This document shows, one piece after another, positions 22,902 through 34,157 of a stretch of DNA of 64,000 bases. Numbering within the stretch: the stretch's first letter is position 1; each line of letters begins with the position of its first letter. The stretch is from Papilionanthe hookeriana x Papilionanthe teres (Eukaryota; Streptophyta; Magnoliopsida; Asparagales; Orchidaceae). Position numbers and translations under genes: made by a program. The stretch spans positions 25,623,623-25,687,622 of the forward strand of contig CM040431.1 in the NCBI GenBank assembly GCA_022702705.1. The letters are read 5' to 3'. The notes below the pieces were generated by a model, which made no database searches, was not told where the DNA came from, and was given only the letters and a program-made list of their open reading frames with translations.

Positions 22902-24357
22902 CGCAATAACGCAGTAATATTCGCTTCCAAAAGATGGCCAAAAACTTGACCAAATTTATAAATAGCGTCTAGTGTATAAAATCAAAATGTTGTAAAATTT
23001 TAGAAAATATTTTACACACTAGGGGTACTACGCAAGTATACGTATCGTTTCAAGTAATATAGGGCTTTCTTTTATAACCCCTGTATCGATCCCACAGAGA
23101 AGCGAGGTAAGAAATCCTTTAGGCTAATTCCAGTTTATTTCTATAAGGCCTAAATTTTGAAGTTTGATTAAAATGGTTTGTCTAATAATTAATCCTAAAT
23201 AAAGTTCTTAAGTAAAAAGATATCTTATGGATAAATTGGTTTGGAGAATTTTGAGATATTAAAAATTACCTTTCTCTTGCAATTTCATAGATAATGTGTA
23301 AGAAAGATATGCTTAGAATTAATGTAGTAGTGCCAAATAGAAGCATTCCTATTCTTTACCCTTTGGTCCAGGCATAAAGAACATTGGCTAATCTATAGAT
23401 CGGTCAGGGATGTTTTATTAGTAGAATGGGTTAATCCAGGCTCACACTACTAGATGTCCAAGGGTGGCTATGGTCGGCCCTACCGGTGACCCGTTCCCTT
23501 TCTATAGATCAAATTATTAGAATTTAGTACGTCACTCTAAAAACTAATCAATTCTGCGCCCAATAAACAATATCTCCCTATTTATTTGCACTTCACCTTC
23601 AATAACCCGCACAAGGCCTTCGACTACCCAAGGATTCGTGTGATATCTACTAGTTAAGAATTCATCTCCTTCTAGGTCTCAGAATTCTTCAACAAGTTTT
23701 AACAATACAAGTGATCAATTTGTAAAGTAAATGAAGATCTGGTATGAATATCATCACCATAATTTAATAAGAAAATATCTAAGCAAATCTTAATTTCTAA
23801 ACATGCATCTATTTCATTACAAAATAAAAGTAAATGAAAATAATGACATAAGAAGTAAAAGAATTGATAGAACTATATAATAAATTAAGTGTCAACAAGG
23901 AACTTATTTTATTAGTATACTATTATATTTATGTAACTATCTGTCACTTAGAAGCATCTAATAGATAATTCTATCATAAAAATGATTTTCCTACGCATGC
24001 CACTACTTCATATTAAAAGAAAGAGTAAAGGAAATCACTTACGAAACATGGATAATTCAGGACAGAAAACTTGGTTTAAAATAAAGAAAATCCACTAGAA
24101 AGTGTTTACAACAATTACAATAGAATGAAGAACACAATACTTAGCTTTTTCCCTCTGAAGGAAAGAAGATCTCTCCACCAAAGTTTCCCATCGATCCATG
24201 CGACGCTCGTACATCCCTTACATAAATATCTCAAAATCCCTTACCAATCTCTCCATAAGATGTAAAAATCTACATCTTCATAACTCTAAATGACTAAAAT
24301 GACTAAGGGGGAAGAAAGAGACTATAGGGTGCGATTTTCTCTGAAGAGGTGGCCTCT

Positions 24358-24365
24358 TATTTATA
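24358..24365 (-). promoter_or_regulatory. TATA box in D 3' LTR
   Basis: Minus strand CCTATAAATAAGAGG. The same box is at 31,768-31,761 in the 5' LTR, where it would drive the genomic transcript. Confidence 0.7.
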
Positions 24366-24648
24366 GGCTTCAAGGGTTGCCTCAAGGCACCTTTTTAAAA
24401 TGTGTCCATGTTCAATGAATCTTGCGCCGGACTCCGTTGACCAAGTCTTCGCACCCCTTCACTCTGGGTCGCACCTCTTCGTGATTAAAACCGTTCTAAT
24501 GTGTCCAGATACATTGTATCACATGTCCTATATATTAGGAATAACTTTCAGGCTTCTAGAATGCCTAGAAACTACTTAACACCATCAAAATAACTCCTAA
24601 AGTCGTCAAAAATCCATCACATAACCGTTTCTGGATAATTCTGGCGCC

Positions 24649-24702
24649 TAGGCCTTGATTCTGGCGCCTAGGCGCCGTTTTCTCGTCGTCACTGGAGCCT
24701 AG
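24649..24702. repeat. Palindrome cluster in D 3' LTR
   Basis: GGCGCCTAGGCGCC (24,663-24,676) is a perfect 14-bp palindrome, flanked by GGCGCCTAGGCC and GGAGCCTAGGCGCC variants. The other LTR has the same cluster near 32,090-32,125. Confidence 0.85.
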
Positions 24703-25105
24703 GCGCCACCCTGTGCGCAACTCTGTTATTTTGCTCCGTTTGGCTCTGTTTCAACTCCGTTTCGCCCCATTTCAGTTGTGTTGCGTTCCTAACATCTTTA
24801 CCTACAAGATAGACATAAAAAAAACCTTTCTCAAAAGTATAATTTCATCCAAAACATGTGAGAAATGTAAAATATATTGAGCATAGAAAGACATATTGAT
24901 ATGTGCCAAGTTAGAATTTGTTTTTCTTGCTCATTTTGGCTCAAAATTGCATAGTTTTTGCTTCATCTTCTCTAAAATCATATTTTTATACTTGAAAACA
25001 AAATTATGCAAAATAGCTTTCTTTATAGTGTAATATATTTAAAAATATGCATAAAGTAGGCATGAAATACATACTAAAAATAGGTACTTTTTTATATGAA
25101 TTAAA

Positions 25106-25142
25106 ATCCCCCAAACTTAAACGTTACTTGTCCTCAAGTAAC
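25106..25142 (-). other. Polypurine tract and adjacent hairpin of D
   Basis: Minus strand: GTTACTTGAGGACAAGTAAC (25,142-25,123), a perfect 8-bp stem with an AGGA loop, then CGTTTAAGTTTGGGGGA, the plus-strand primer tract, then the LTR. The same hairpin plus tract is at 43,247 (B) and 60,682 (C). Confidence 0.85.
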
Positions 25143-26987
25143 ACTATAATCATTAAAAACCTCATAAGCAAATCATGTGTATGAGTTTCATTAGGAGTTT
25201 CTAAAATTTTGTTCTAGAAATATAGTAGTCCAATTTAGAAAAAATTTTAGTAAATGAGACCAATTTAAAGTTTAGAAATCTCTTAGATGTAAGAGTATGA
25301 AAATATGTGTTGCTATCTAATTCAGAAATGCTTGTAAATTTTTCAAAATATAGGGGTTAGGTATTTTATTTTCTTTACTTAAAAATCTTTATTAAAAATA
25401 ATTATACTAACTATATTATATTTTAAAGCTTAAGATTTTCTCAAATCTTATTCTTTAAAAAGCTCAGGTGTGGAACCAATTTTTGATTAGACCTTTTAAT
25501 CCTCAAGCTTCTCCTTCCTTTTTCACATAATATACTCTTTTTTTCTTTTATTTTTATTTTTCTTTTTCTTTTCCTTTTCTTTCTTTCTTTTTTTTTCCTT
25601 TTTAGGCAAGGATTACTATATCTGGATAGGCCTTTAATAATTTTGAATTCCACCCTTCCTTTCCTAAAGCATAAGGTAGATATATATCTTTTACTTAGAA
25701 ATATAATAACAGTTTTGAAAATTATTTTTCAATAATAAAAATTTAAATATTGAAAACAAAAGTCTAATCCTTCAATTTTTCTAAAAATACAACATTTCTT
25801 AATAAAGATGGTTACACAATATTTATCATTTCTTCACTAAGAAAAATTAACTTTAAATTTTTCGTCACTACTATAAATTTTAACTAAATTCTTTTACTTA
25901 TTTCTATATTAAAAATTTAATTTCCCTAATATAACTTCATACACATAATTATTTTTCAATCAAAAATCAAATTTATTTATAGCATTTTTTAGGACAAATA
26001 AAATTTAAGTTTTTCAAAATTCATTTTTCATCCCCCCCAAACTTGAATTTTAAAATATTTTGCAATTAATTTCATAAAATGTAGGAGGAAGAAAAATAAA
26101 AGATAAATCTACTAACTACTACAATATCCTATCAAATTTATATACATGCATAATCAGGATAGAATGATTGCGAGAAGAAAGTAAATCTAGCTTTAAAGCA
26201 TGCTTGTTATAATATTAAATTTAAAGGAAGTATATTAACTTTAAAATATATTTTTCTTCCTACCCCCAAACTTGAATTTGAACATGTATAGCATTCAGTA
26301 TAGAAAATATAAGCAGGAAGAAAAATAGTTCAGAAATTCTATCTACCAAAAATGTTTGTAAAAAATATCTACAAATATTCATTAGGATATAACAATTTAC
26401 AATAGAAAGTAAATCTAAACTAAACATGCTAGAATAAAATTAAACTAAAGAAAGGTTAAATAAGCAGGACATGTATCAGCATAGGAATATATATTTAAGT
26501 GTTCTTCATATCTCTAAATTGTTGTAACACAAACACACAAACTAAAATACATAGACTCGCAGATTCATAAACAAATATCAATTGAGGTTAATTTGATCTC
26601 CTTTCTACTCACATTTTCCCTCCTTACTTTCAATTTCTAACGGAATAAACTACACTGATAATGATGATCTGATAAATAATAAAAAAATAGTGTAGTTCAT
26701 TCATATGTTGTTCATTAAGCAATTTCATGACCTTACTTAGTGAAAACAAAGTCAGATAAAGGAAGTAATAGAGTTGACATGGAGTGGTCTAAGTCCAAAC
26801 TCTACATGCTTCAAGGTAATGTTCAGCTCCGATTGATAACTGAGTTATAACAGACTCGTCAGCCTGCTACTACCAGAAGTCATATACAAATTTAGTCAAG
26901 ACCAAGGCATAAACTCACAACAATAATCTAATCTGCATTAAAGTAAACAAAAAACATAAACATAAACAGTCATGACTCTTAAGCACA
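25143..26987 (-). other. 3' untranslated region of D
   Basis: No credible gene. It contains a long T/C-rich run (about 25,535-25,600; A/G-rich on the element strand) that yields only Lys/Arg low-complexity frames. It also holds two extra tracts like the PPT: CCCCCCCAAACTTGAATTTT near 26,032 and CCCCCAAACTTGAATTTG near 26,264. Homologous UTR in C keeps the purine-rich run (60,225-60,390). Confidence 0.6.
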
Positions 26988-27650
26988 CTAAATCAAAGTA
27001 CACTGATAACTATGGGTTTTGCCTCTCATAAAGCGCTTGGTTTTAACGTCGCGGGCCCGACAAATGATTCCACTTGGATCAAAATTCCAATTAAGTAATC
27101 CTAGGTTAACCGCCCAATCATTTCCAGATCCAGGGATTTCTATAAAATCCTCAAATTTTAATTTTTCTCTCAGCTCTTCATATTCAGTTTGATTTATATA
27201 ATTGTTCCTCATATTTCTTTCTAGATCCAATATTCTTCTATTGATTTTATGAATTTGCATATTAATATCATCCTTGAAATTTATAAGAAATGGATCTTTA
27301 TAATATACTTCAATATCTCCCAAAATTTGGATCGGATTCTCTTTAGATAATTCAGATTCAGGATTAAATTCTTCTATATTAATCTTCTGTTTCAAATTAT
27401 CTTCCAATTCTTCCCCTTTATAATTATTAAATGATGGAGGATCTATCTTAGTTGAGGAAATAGGTTTTTCTAATTCCTTAGGAATTTCTTCCAATGGTCT
27501 TCCAATATCATTATCCTCTTTTGTCAACTCAAAGTTCTTTTGAAATATATCCTCAAATTCTCTTCCAAGTCTTAGTTCAATAATTTTATCATGTTCATTA
27601 TTCAATTCAGGTTTTTCTTATGATTGAGTCAAATCCAAAGATATAAAGAC
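26988..27650 (-). CDS. Unrecognised charged ORF replacing RT/RNase H/integrase in D
   Basis: 205 codons open after the last stop (27605-26988). The same frame extends upstream to PVFISLDLTQS, which matches PVIISSELTNNQE at the start of RT in B and C; homology then stops. The protein is rich in Glu, Asp, Lys and Asn, with a likely coiled coil (INRRILDLERNMRNNYINQ, then YEELREKLKFEDF), and ends RARDVKTKRFMRGK, which is the translated post-pol hairpin motif. No RT, RNase H or integrase motif is present. I do not recognise the family. It may be a structural or RNA-binding extension of Gag, or a remnant of another element's accessory frame. Confidence 0.6.
27011..27060 (-). other. Conserved post-pol hairpin motif, element D
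   Basis: Minus strand CGACGTTAAAACCAAGCGC, then TTTATGAGAGGCAAAACCCATA, matching the GGGAGGCAACCC block of A, B and C with two changes in the stem and loop. It marks the downstream limit of the replaced pol region. Confidence 0.7.
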
Positions 27651-27662
27651 TGGTTGTGTAGA

Positions 27663-28340
27663 TTAATTCCCTAAATAGGTAGGCTTTAAAATTGTATGGG
27701 GTATATCCATCTTAAGTTCATGAGATTTTTCAACAGATGGAATTAAAAGTTTACTATTTTCGGTGACGTCCATCATTTCACACCTCTCTTGAACATACAT
27801 ACGAGTCTTTTTTAAATAACATTTTTGAATCATCATGAAAATCCATTCCGACCTCATCTCGTTATCTTACTCTCAAAACTTTCTTGGAAATGGTTTTTAT
27901 TTAGATAATCAATTTCATCCATCCAAAAACAATCATCAATTTTCTCGAATTGGATGTTTCATAGTCTTTAATACATCAAAAGTTACTTCCTGGTCATTAA
28001 TATTCATAGTCAACTTTCCTTTTTGCACTTCTATCATAGCTTGTCCAGTAACAAGGAAAGGTCTCCCTAAAATAATTGGAATTTCTTTATCTTCATCCAT
28101 ATCTAATACAATAAAGTCCACAGGAAAGATAAACTTATCCACTTTAACAAGCATGTCTTCTATAACTCCTTTTGGATAAATGATAGATCGATCAGCTAAC
28201 ATAAGGCTTACAGTAGTGGGAGAAATATCGACTGAACCTAACCTTCTAAATATAGATTGAGGCATCACATTAATGCTCATTCCTAAATCACATAAAGCTT
28301 TTCCAATAATCTTTTTCCAATTGCACAAGGAATTGTAAAA
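27663..28340 (-). pseudogene. Element D aspartic protease and linker
   Basis: The 28328-27936 frame carries KALCDLGMSINVMPQSIFRR (Ala of the DLGAS site is Met), ISPTTVSLMLADRS, KGVIEDMLVKVDKF and IPIILGRPFL. A frameshift follows, then WMDEIDYL and the linker ending HELKMDIPHTILKPTYLGN, the equivalent of the PELELKELPSHLKYAYL stretch before RT. It is fused to Gag in the family and cuts the polyprotein. Two frame changes separate it from gag, so it is inactive as it stands. Confidence 0.85.
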
Positions 28341-30129
28341 CTACAAGGATCTTTAAATTTTCGAGGAAAATTTTTCTGAAGTAAAGCGCTGCACTCCTCA
28401 CTTAGTGCAAGTGTCTCGTAATCCCCAAATTTCCTTTTCTTGTTCAATATGTCCTTCATAAAATTTGCATAACTTAGCATATGTTTCAAAGCTTCAGTGA
28501 AAGGAATATTTATCGTTAACTTCTTAAGTACATTCATGAACTTTGAAAATTTCTTATCCAACTCATGTTGTCTAAGTATTTGAGGAAATGGAGGTGGTGG
28601 TCTTTCTAAATTGATTTTAGTTGGAAATATTAATTTTTCTAGATCCTTAGAAACATGTTCTTCGGGACTTTTAGTTTCCTTTGTGTCTCTCACAACTTCT
28701 TTCTCTTTTTTAACCACTTCCTCTATCTCTCTTCCACTTTTTAAATGGACAGCTTCTACTTGTTCATTAGTGTTCTCTTTAGGGTTGATCTCAATATTGC
28801 TAGGAAGTGTTCCTTGGGGTCTATTGCTTTGTGAATTAACAATTTGTCCCAATTGATTCTCTATGTTTATAATCGCAACATTTTGACTTTGCAACTGGTT
28901 TCCCACTTTCAATACCACTTCTTCCATAGACATCTCCTTATCCTTAAATTGTTGATCATTGTTAGAGTCCGGTGGATATGAAGGTCTATAGTTTGTGTTC
29001 CCCTGCAACTTCCATTAGGATTTGCATGATTATTTTCCCATTTTTGGTTTCCACCATCAGTAGTATGATTCCAGTTAAATTTAGGATGATTCTCCCAACC
29101 TGGGTTGTAAAAGTTAGAATATAGGTTGTTTGCAGTATTTAAAGTTTTATATGATAAGTTAGAGTTAATCATATTCCCTAATGAACTTTCCTCACTTACT
29201 GGAGTAAATTGAGGCTGGTTCATTCCAAATTGGTTCAAATTCCTTGATATTTCAGCAACCTGAGATGCAAGAATTGCAATCGCATCTATATCATGAACAC
29301 TAGCTACCTTTTTAGGATTTACCCTTGCAGAGGGCCATTCAAATTCATTTGTAGCCATTTCTTCAATTAACGCATACGCTTCATCAAATAATTTTGACAT
29401 TAACGATCCACTGATGGCAGCGTCAATTATAAACTTAAGGGATCCTACTAACCCATTGTAAAAAGTTTCAATGATTAACCAATTAGGCAGAGCATGGTGT
29501 AGACACTTTCTTAGAAGTTCCTTAAATCTTTCCCAAGCTTCTTATATTGTTTCTCCTTCATATTGACAAAATGAGATAATATCGTTTCTAAGTTTAGTAG
29601 TCCTTGAAGGTGGAAAATACTTAGCTAGGAATTTCTGAGTTAACACTTCCCAATTTTTAATAGAACCAGGTGCTAATGAGTATAACCACATTTTAGCCTT
29701 ATCTCTTAGTGAGAAAGGAAAAAGCCTTAGCCTAACAGCATCGTCTGCCATACCGTTATAACGAAATGTAGCACAAAGTTCTAGAAAGCTAGATAAGTGT
29801 AAATAGGGATCCTCCGAAGGAGTTCCCCCAAACTGGTTGTTCTGCACAAGTTGGATAATCTCAGGATTTATTTCAAACGAGTCAGCTTCTACGACAGGGT
29901 TCTGTATAATTGAGTGAATTTCATCTGTCGTAGGATTTTCATAATCCCTCAATGATGTATGATGATTTTCTAAGTTATTATTTTGAAAGTTTTCCATTTC
30001 CATTTCTAGTTTTTCGAGTCCCTTCTGTTTTTTTAATTTTTTCCATTTTTCTAACTCGGGATCATAAGGCACAAGTCCTTCGGATCCTTTGTTTCGCGAG
30101 ACGAGCACAACAAACGAGTACATTAACAA
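28340..30129 (-). pseudogene. gag: Element D gag
   Basis: ATG at 30129; the N-terminus has GSEGLVPYDPELEKW, matching TEGLIPYNSELERT in C. The Retrotrans_gag core follows: PYLHLSSFLELCATF, RLRLFPFSLRDKAKMWLYSL, FLAKYFPPSRTTKLRN. One nonsense TAA at about 29540 (GETI*EAWERF; C has Tyr) is followed by the same frame to about 28909 (EEMATNEFEWPS, LASQVAEISRN). A shift then leads into 29008-28283 (NYRPSYPP, NRPQGTLPSNIEINPKEN, LKSGREIEEVV, PFPQ, DKKFSKFMNVLKKLTINIPF). It is nearly intact compared with A. Confidence 0.88.
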
Positions 30130-30280
30130 TTAAACAAATAATAGATAAAATATATTCAACACAACAAAACATTTTCACGAACACCTTATTTTTCACACAA
30201 ATAGTTTTTACGACACTACAATTTTCCAAGTCTAAACCTAATTATTTCAGCTAAAATTCTCCTAAAGTTCTTACCGAAGC

Positions 30281-30299
30281 CTCCCCAGCAATGGCGCCA
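30281..30299 (-). other. Primer-binding site of D (tRNA-Asp type)
   Basis: Minus strand TGGCGCCATTGCTGGGGAG, two or three changes from the tRNA-Asp complement, 17 bases after the LTR end (TTGCA, then GGTCAGGTCAAGTTTT). Confidence 0.85.
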
Positions 30300-30315
30300 A
30301 AAACTTGACCTGACC

Positions 30316-32516
30316 TGCAATAACGCCGTAATATTTGCTTCCAAAAGATGGCCAAAAACTTGACCAAATTTATAAATAGTGGCTAGTGTATAAAATCAAA
30401 ATGTTGTAAAATTTTAGAAAATATTTTACACACTAGCGGTACTACGCAATTATACGTATCGTTTCAAGTAATATAGGATTTTCTTTTATAACCCCAGTAT
30501 CGATCCCACAAAGAAGCGAGGTAAGAAATCCTTTAGGCTAATTCCAGTCTATTTCTATAAGGCCTAAATTTTGAAGTTTGATTAAAATGGTTTGTCTAAT
30601 AACTAATCCTAAATTAAGTTCTTAAATAAAAAGATATCTTATGGAAAAATTGGTTTGGAAAATTTTGAGATATTAAAAATTACCTTTCTCTTGCAATTTC
30701 ATAGATAATGTGTAAGAAAGATATGCTTAGAATTAATGTAGTAGTGTCAAATAGAAGCATTCCTATTCTTTACCCTTTGGTCCAGGTATAAAGAACATTG
30801 GCTAATCTATAGATCGGTTCAGGATGTTTTATTAGTAGAATGAGTTAATCTAGGCTCACACTACTAGATGTCCAAGGGTGGCTATGGTCGGCCCTACCAG
30901 TAACCCGTTCCGTTTCTATAGATCAAATTATTAGAATTTAGTCTGTCACTCTAAATACTAATCAATTTTGCGCCCAATAAACAATATCTCCCTATTTATT
31001 TGCACTTCACCTTGAATAACCAAGCCATGAGGCCTTCGACTACCCAAGGATTCATGTGATATCTACTAGTTAAGAATTCATCTCCTTCTAGGTCTCAGAA
31101 TTCTTCAATAGGTTTTAACAATGCAAGTGATCAATTTGTAAAGTAAATGAAGATCCGGTATGAATATCATCACCATAATTTAATAAGAGAATATCTAAGC
31201 TAATCTTAATTCCTAAACATGCATCTATTTCATTACAAAATAAAAGTAAATGAAAATAATGGCATAAGAAGTAAAAGAATTGATAGAACTATATAATAAA
31301 TTAAGTGTCAACAAGGAACTTATTTTATTTATGCAACTATCTGTCACCTAGAAGCATCTAATAGATAATTCTATCATAAAAATAATTTTCCTATGCATGC
31401 CACTACTTCATATTAAAAGAAAGAGTAAAGGAAATCACTTACGAAACATGGATAATTCATGACAGAAAACTTGGTTTAAAACAAAGAAAATCCACTAGAA
31501 AGTGTTTACAATAATTACAATAGAATGAAGAACACAATACTTAGCTTTTTTCCTCTGAAGGAAAGAAAACGATCTCTCCACCAAAGTTTCGCACTTATCC
31601 ATGCGACGCTCGTACATCCCTTACAAAAATATCTCAAAATCCCTCACCAATCTCTCCACAAGATGTAAAAATCTACATCTTCATAACTCTAAATGAATAA
31701 AATGACTAAGGAGGAAGAAAGAGACTATAGGGTGCGATTTTCTCTGAAGGAGTGGCCTCCTATTTATAGGCTTCAAGGGTTGCCTCAAGGCACCTCTTCA
31801 AAATGTGTCCATGTTCAATGAATCTTCTAGAAACCAACTCTGGCGCCTAGGCGCCGGGATCTGGTGCCTAGGCACCGGACTCCGTTGACCAAGTCTTCTC
31901 ACCCCTTCACTTTGGGTCGCACCTCTTCGCGATTAAAACCGTTCCAATGTGTTCAGATACATTGTATCACATGTCCTATATATTAGGAATAACTTCCAGG
32001 CTTCTAGAAGGCCTAGAAACTACTTAACACCATCAAAATAACTCCCAAAGTAATCAAAAATCCGTCACATAACCATTTCTGGATGATTCTGGCGCCTAGG
32101 CCTTGATTCTGGAGCCTAGGCGCCGTTTTCTGGTCATCGCGCCACCCTATGCGCAACTCCACCATTTTACTCCGTTTCGCCCCATTTCAGTTGCGTTGCA
32201 TTCCTAACATCTTTACCTACAAGATAGACATAAAAATAATCTTTCTCAAAATTATAATTTCATCCAAAACATATGAGAAATGTAAAAGATATTGAGCATA
32301 GAAAGACATATTGATATGTGCCAAGTTAGAATTTGTTTTTCTTGCTCATTTTGGCTCAAAATTGCATAGTTTTTGCTTCATCTTCTCTAAAATCATATTT
32401 TTATACTTGAAAACAAAATTATGCAAAATACCTTCCTTTATAGTATAATATATTTAAAAATATGCATAAAGTAGGCATGAAATGTATACTAAAAATAGGT
32501 ACTTTTTTTCATGAAT
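30316..32516 (-). repeat. 5' LTR of D
   Basis: Collinear with 22902-25103; the minus-strand end is ...GCGTTATTGCA. It differs by scattered substitutions and a few small indels (for example CTTATTTTATTTATGCAAC against a longer form near 23,905). TATA box at 31,768-31,761 (minus). Palindromes GGCGCCTAGGCGCC (31,842-31,855) and GGTGCCTAGGCACC (31,863-31,876) are adjacent. Confidence 0.85.
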
Positions 32517-32844
32517 CACCCCACTGGAACAATACCCATTCCAACCCCTCATACCAAAATTCCAATTCCTACCATTAAAAACACCACTCTCAATCTAACT
32601 GTTGTAACTGCTCCTAACCCATCTTTTGCCCCCCCCCCCCACTGACACTTTGCTTTTGAATGTTGATACTGGTATCCCACAGGCAGTCCCATCCACTGAA
32701 TTAGTGGGTGAGATTCAGCACTCTATGGAAGGCACCTGTGAGATCCAAACAACCAAAAAGAAGAAAAAACTGAAACCAGATACCCAAAAACCATCAGGAT
32801 CAACCTCAAAGGTGGCAACTGAGGTCCCCTTTCACCAGAGGTAG
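32517..32844 (+). pseudogene. LINE ORF1, C-terminal part after D
   Basis: Proline/threonine-rich tail (PIPTPHTKIPIPT and so on) in frame with the upstream ORF1 once D is discounted, then a poly-C run (about 32,629-32,640) that shifts the frame. The tail ends in KKKKKLKPDTQKPSGSTSK, a basic, RNA-binding-like or nuclear-localisation-like end. Stop at 32,842. Confidence 0.75.
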
Positions 32845-32888
32845 AACCAAATCAAGATCTCAAACTTCCCCCTCCCCCCTAATTCTCC

Positions 32889-33540
32889 ATGATAAATCTA
32901 CTTTGCTGGAATATTAGAGGTGTGGCACACCCTCAATCATTAAAAAGACTATCTTACCTAAACAAAAAACACTCCCTTTGGTGCTTTGCAATCCTTGAAC
33001 CTTTAGTTCATCAAAACACAGCAAAAATTATCAATAAATTTTCTGGCTTCTCCCATTTTGCCAACACTAATAACAATATCTGGATTTTCTGTAGAAAGGA
33101 GGTGTGCTGGACTGTTCTGATAGATCATAATCAGCTAGTCCACCTTTCTCTCCAACTTCCTAGGCATTGTGCTTTTGCTACTTTTATTTATGCAGGTTGC
33201 AGGACTGCAGATAGAATCACACTTTGGGAACAGATTCACCACATCAGCAGCAGCTTGACCTCCCCTTGGATTGTGGGGGGGATTTCAATTGTATCACTAA
33301 TCCTGTTGAGAAGGTGGGAGGCATAAATTCCAATATTAACACCATGACCTCCTTTTGTGATAACATTGCCTCAGCTGGTCTCTTTGACATGGGTTTCAGG
33401 GGCCCTCCTTTCACATGGAAAAGAAAACACACTTGGGAGAGACTTGATCGTTTCCTGGTTAATGCACACTGGAACTCTCACTTTTTGCTTACTTTTGTTA
33501 CCCATATATCTCTAGCATGCTCAGAACATAGACCCTAACT
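32889..33540 (+). pseudogene. LINE ORF2 apurinic-type endonuclease domain
   Basis: Starts MINLLCWNIRG 45 bases after the ORF1 stop. EEP-nuclease landmarks in order: Asn in LLCWNIRG, Glu in AILEPLV, FIYAGCR, GGDFNCI (after a frame change at the G run near 33,276), DMGFRGPPFTW, LDRFLVN and the final SEHRP with the catalytic His. It nicks target DNA to prime reverse transcription. Broken by one frameshift and a stop after SEHRP. Confidence 0.85.
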
Positions 33541-34157
33541 CCTAACCATTACTACTCCCCCAGCATGTGTGTCTAGTTCCACTTTTAGAAATCAAAATAT
33601 ATGGTCCACTCATCCCAACTTTCTACAATTCATGGAGCCTCATTGGAGGGGTGTGGCTCATTAGGACCCCAGAATTAAACTTTGCATGCTTCATCATAAA
33701 ATCAGTAAAGAACTCAGAAGCTGGGGTTGGAAGGAGTTTGGCAATATTTTTTCTGTTGTGGAGGAGGCTGAAAAGGATGTCCAGCTTATTGAGTCTCAAG
33801 TTCACTCTGGGAGAGCCGTTGAAGAACAACTTATTGCTGCTAAAGCTAAATTACTGCAATCCATTAAAACACAGGATCTCTATCTCAAGCAGAAGGCCTC
33901 TCTCAAATCTTTCACTGAAGAAGATAGAAACACCAAATATTTCCATGCCCATATCCACTATAGAAGGAAATGTAACATTATTCACAATATTAAGCAGGAG
34001 AATGGGGAGTGGATCTATAACAACATGGAGATTGGGAGAAGTGCCACCCATTATTTTCAGAAACTTATGGATCAGCCTCCTGTGGATAGGGTTCCCAATC
34101 AGTTTTGATTATTTCCTTGATACCCACCATTATGCCCAAAGCATCATTCTCACAAAT
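33541..34157 (+). pseudogene. LINE ORF2 inter-domain region
   Basis: Frame 33686-34108 shows the region between nuclease and RT of plant L1 ORF2: KELRSWGWKEFGNIF, EEAEKDVQLIESQ, a coiled stretch, then FTEEDRNTKYFHAH and RRKCNIIHNI. It is in a different frame from the endonuclease and from the following RT. Confidence 0.8.

Larger units (their letters stand above)
22902..25103 (-). repeat. 3' LTR of D
   Basis: About 2.2 kb, collinear with 30316-32516. Reading on the minus strand: ATTCAT start after the PPT, GGCGCC palindromes, TATAAATA (24,365-24,358), conserved core (23,060-23,014), end GCGTTATTGCG (CA changed to CG). It is related to but distinct from the 1.7 kb LTRs of B/C. Confidence 0.85.
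22902..32516 (-). mobile_element. Element D: non-autonomous Athila-like retrotransposon with both LTRs
   Basis: On the minus strand the order is LTR (32516-30316), PBS, gag, protease, an unknown ORF in place of RT/RH/IN, post-pol hairpin, long 3' UTR, PPT, LTR (25103-22902). It is about 9.6 kb. It interrupts LINE ORF1. Flanks are CAACC on the left and CACCC on the right, a 5-bp duplication with one mismatch; removing D plus one flank copy rejoins ORF1 in frame, which supports these ends. The two LTRs look very similar, so D is among the youngest layers. Mobility would need RT and integrase in trans. Confidence 0.85.

Noticed and set aside
25441..25653. 70-codon Lys/Arg-rich minus-strand frame
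   Set aside because: Translation of a T/C-rich simple-sequence run in the 3' UTR of D.
27835..28179. 114-codon plus-strand frame
   Set aside because: Antisense shadow of the D protease.
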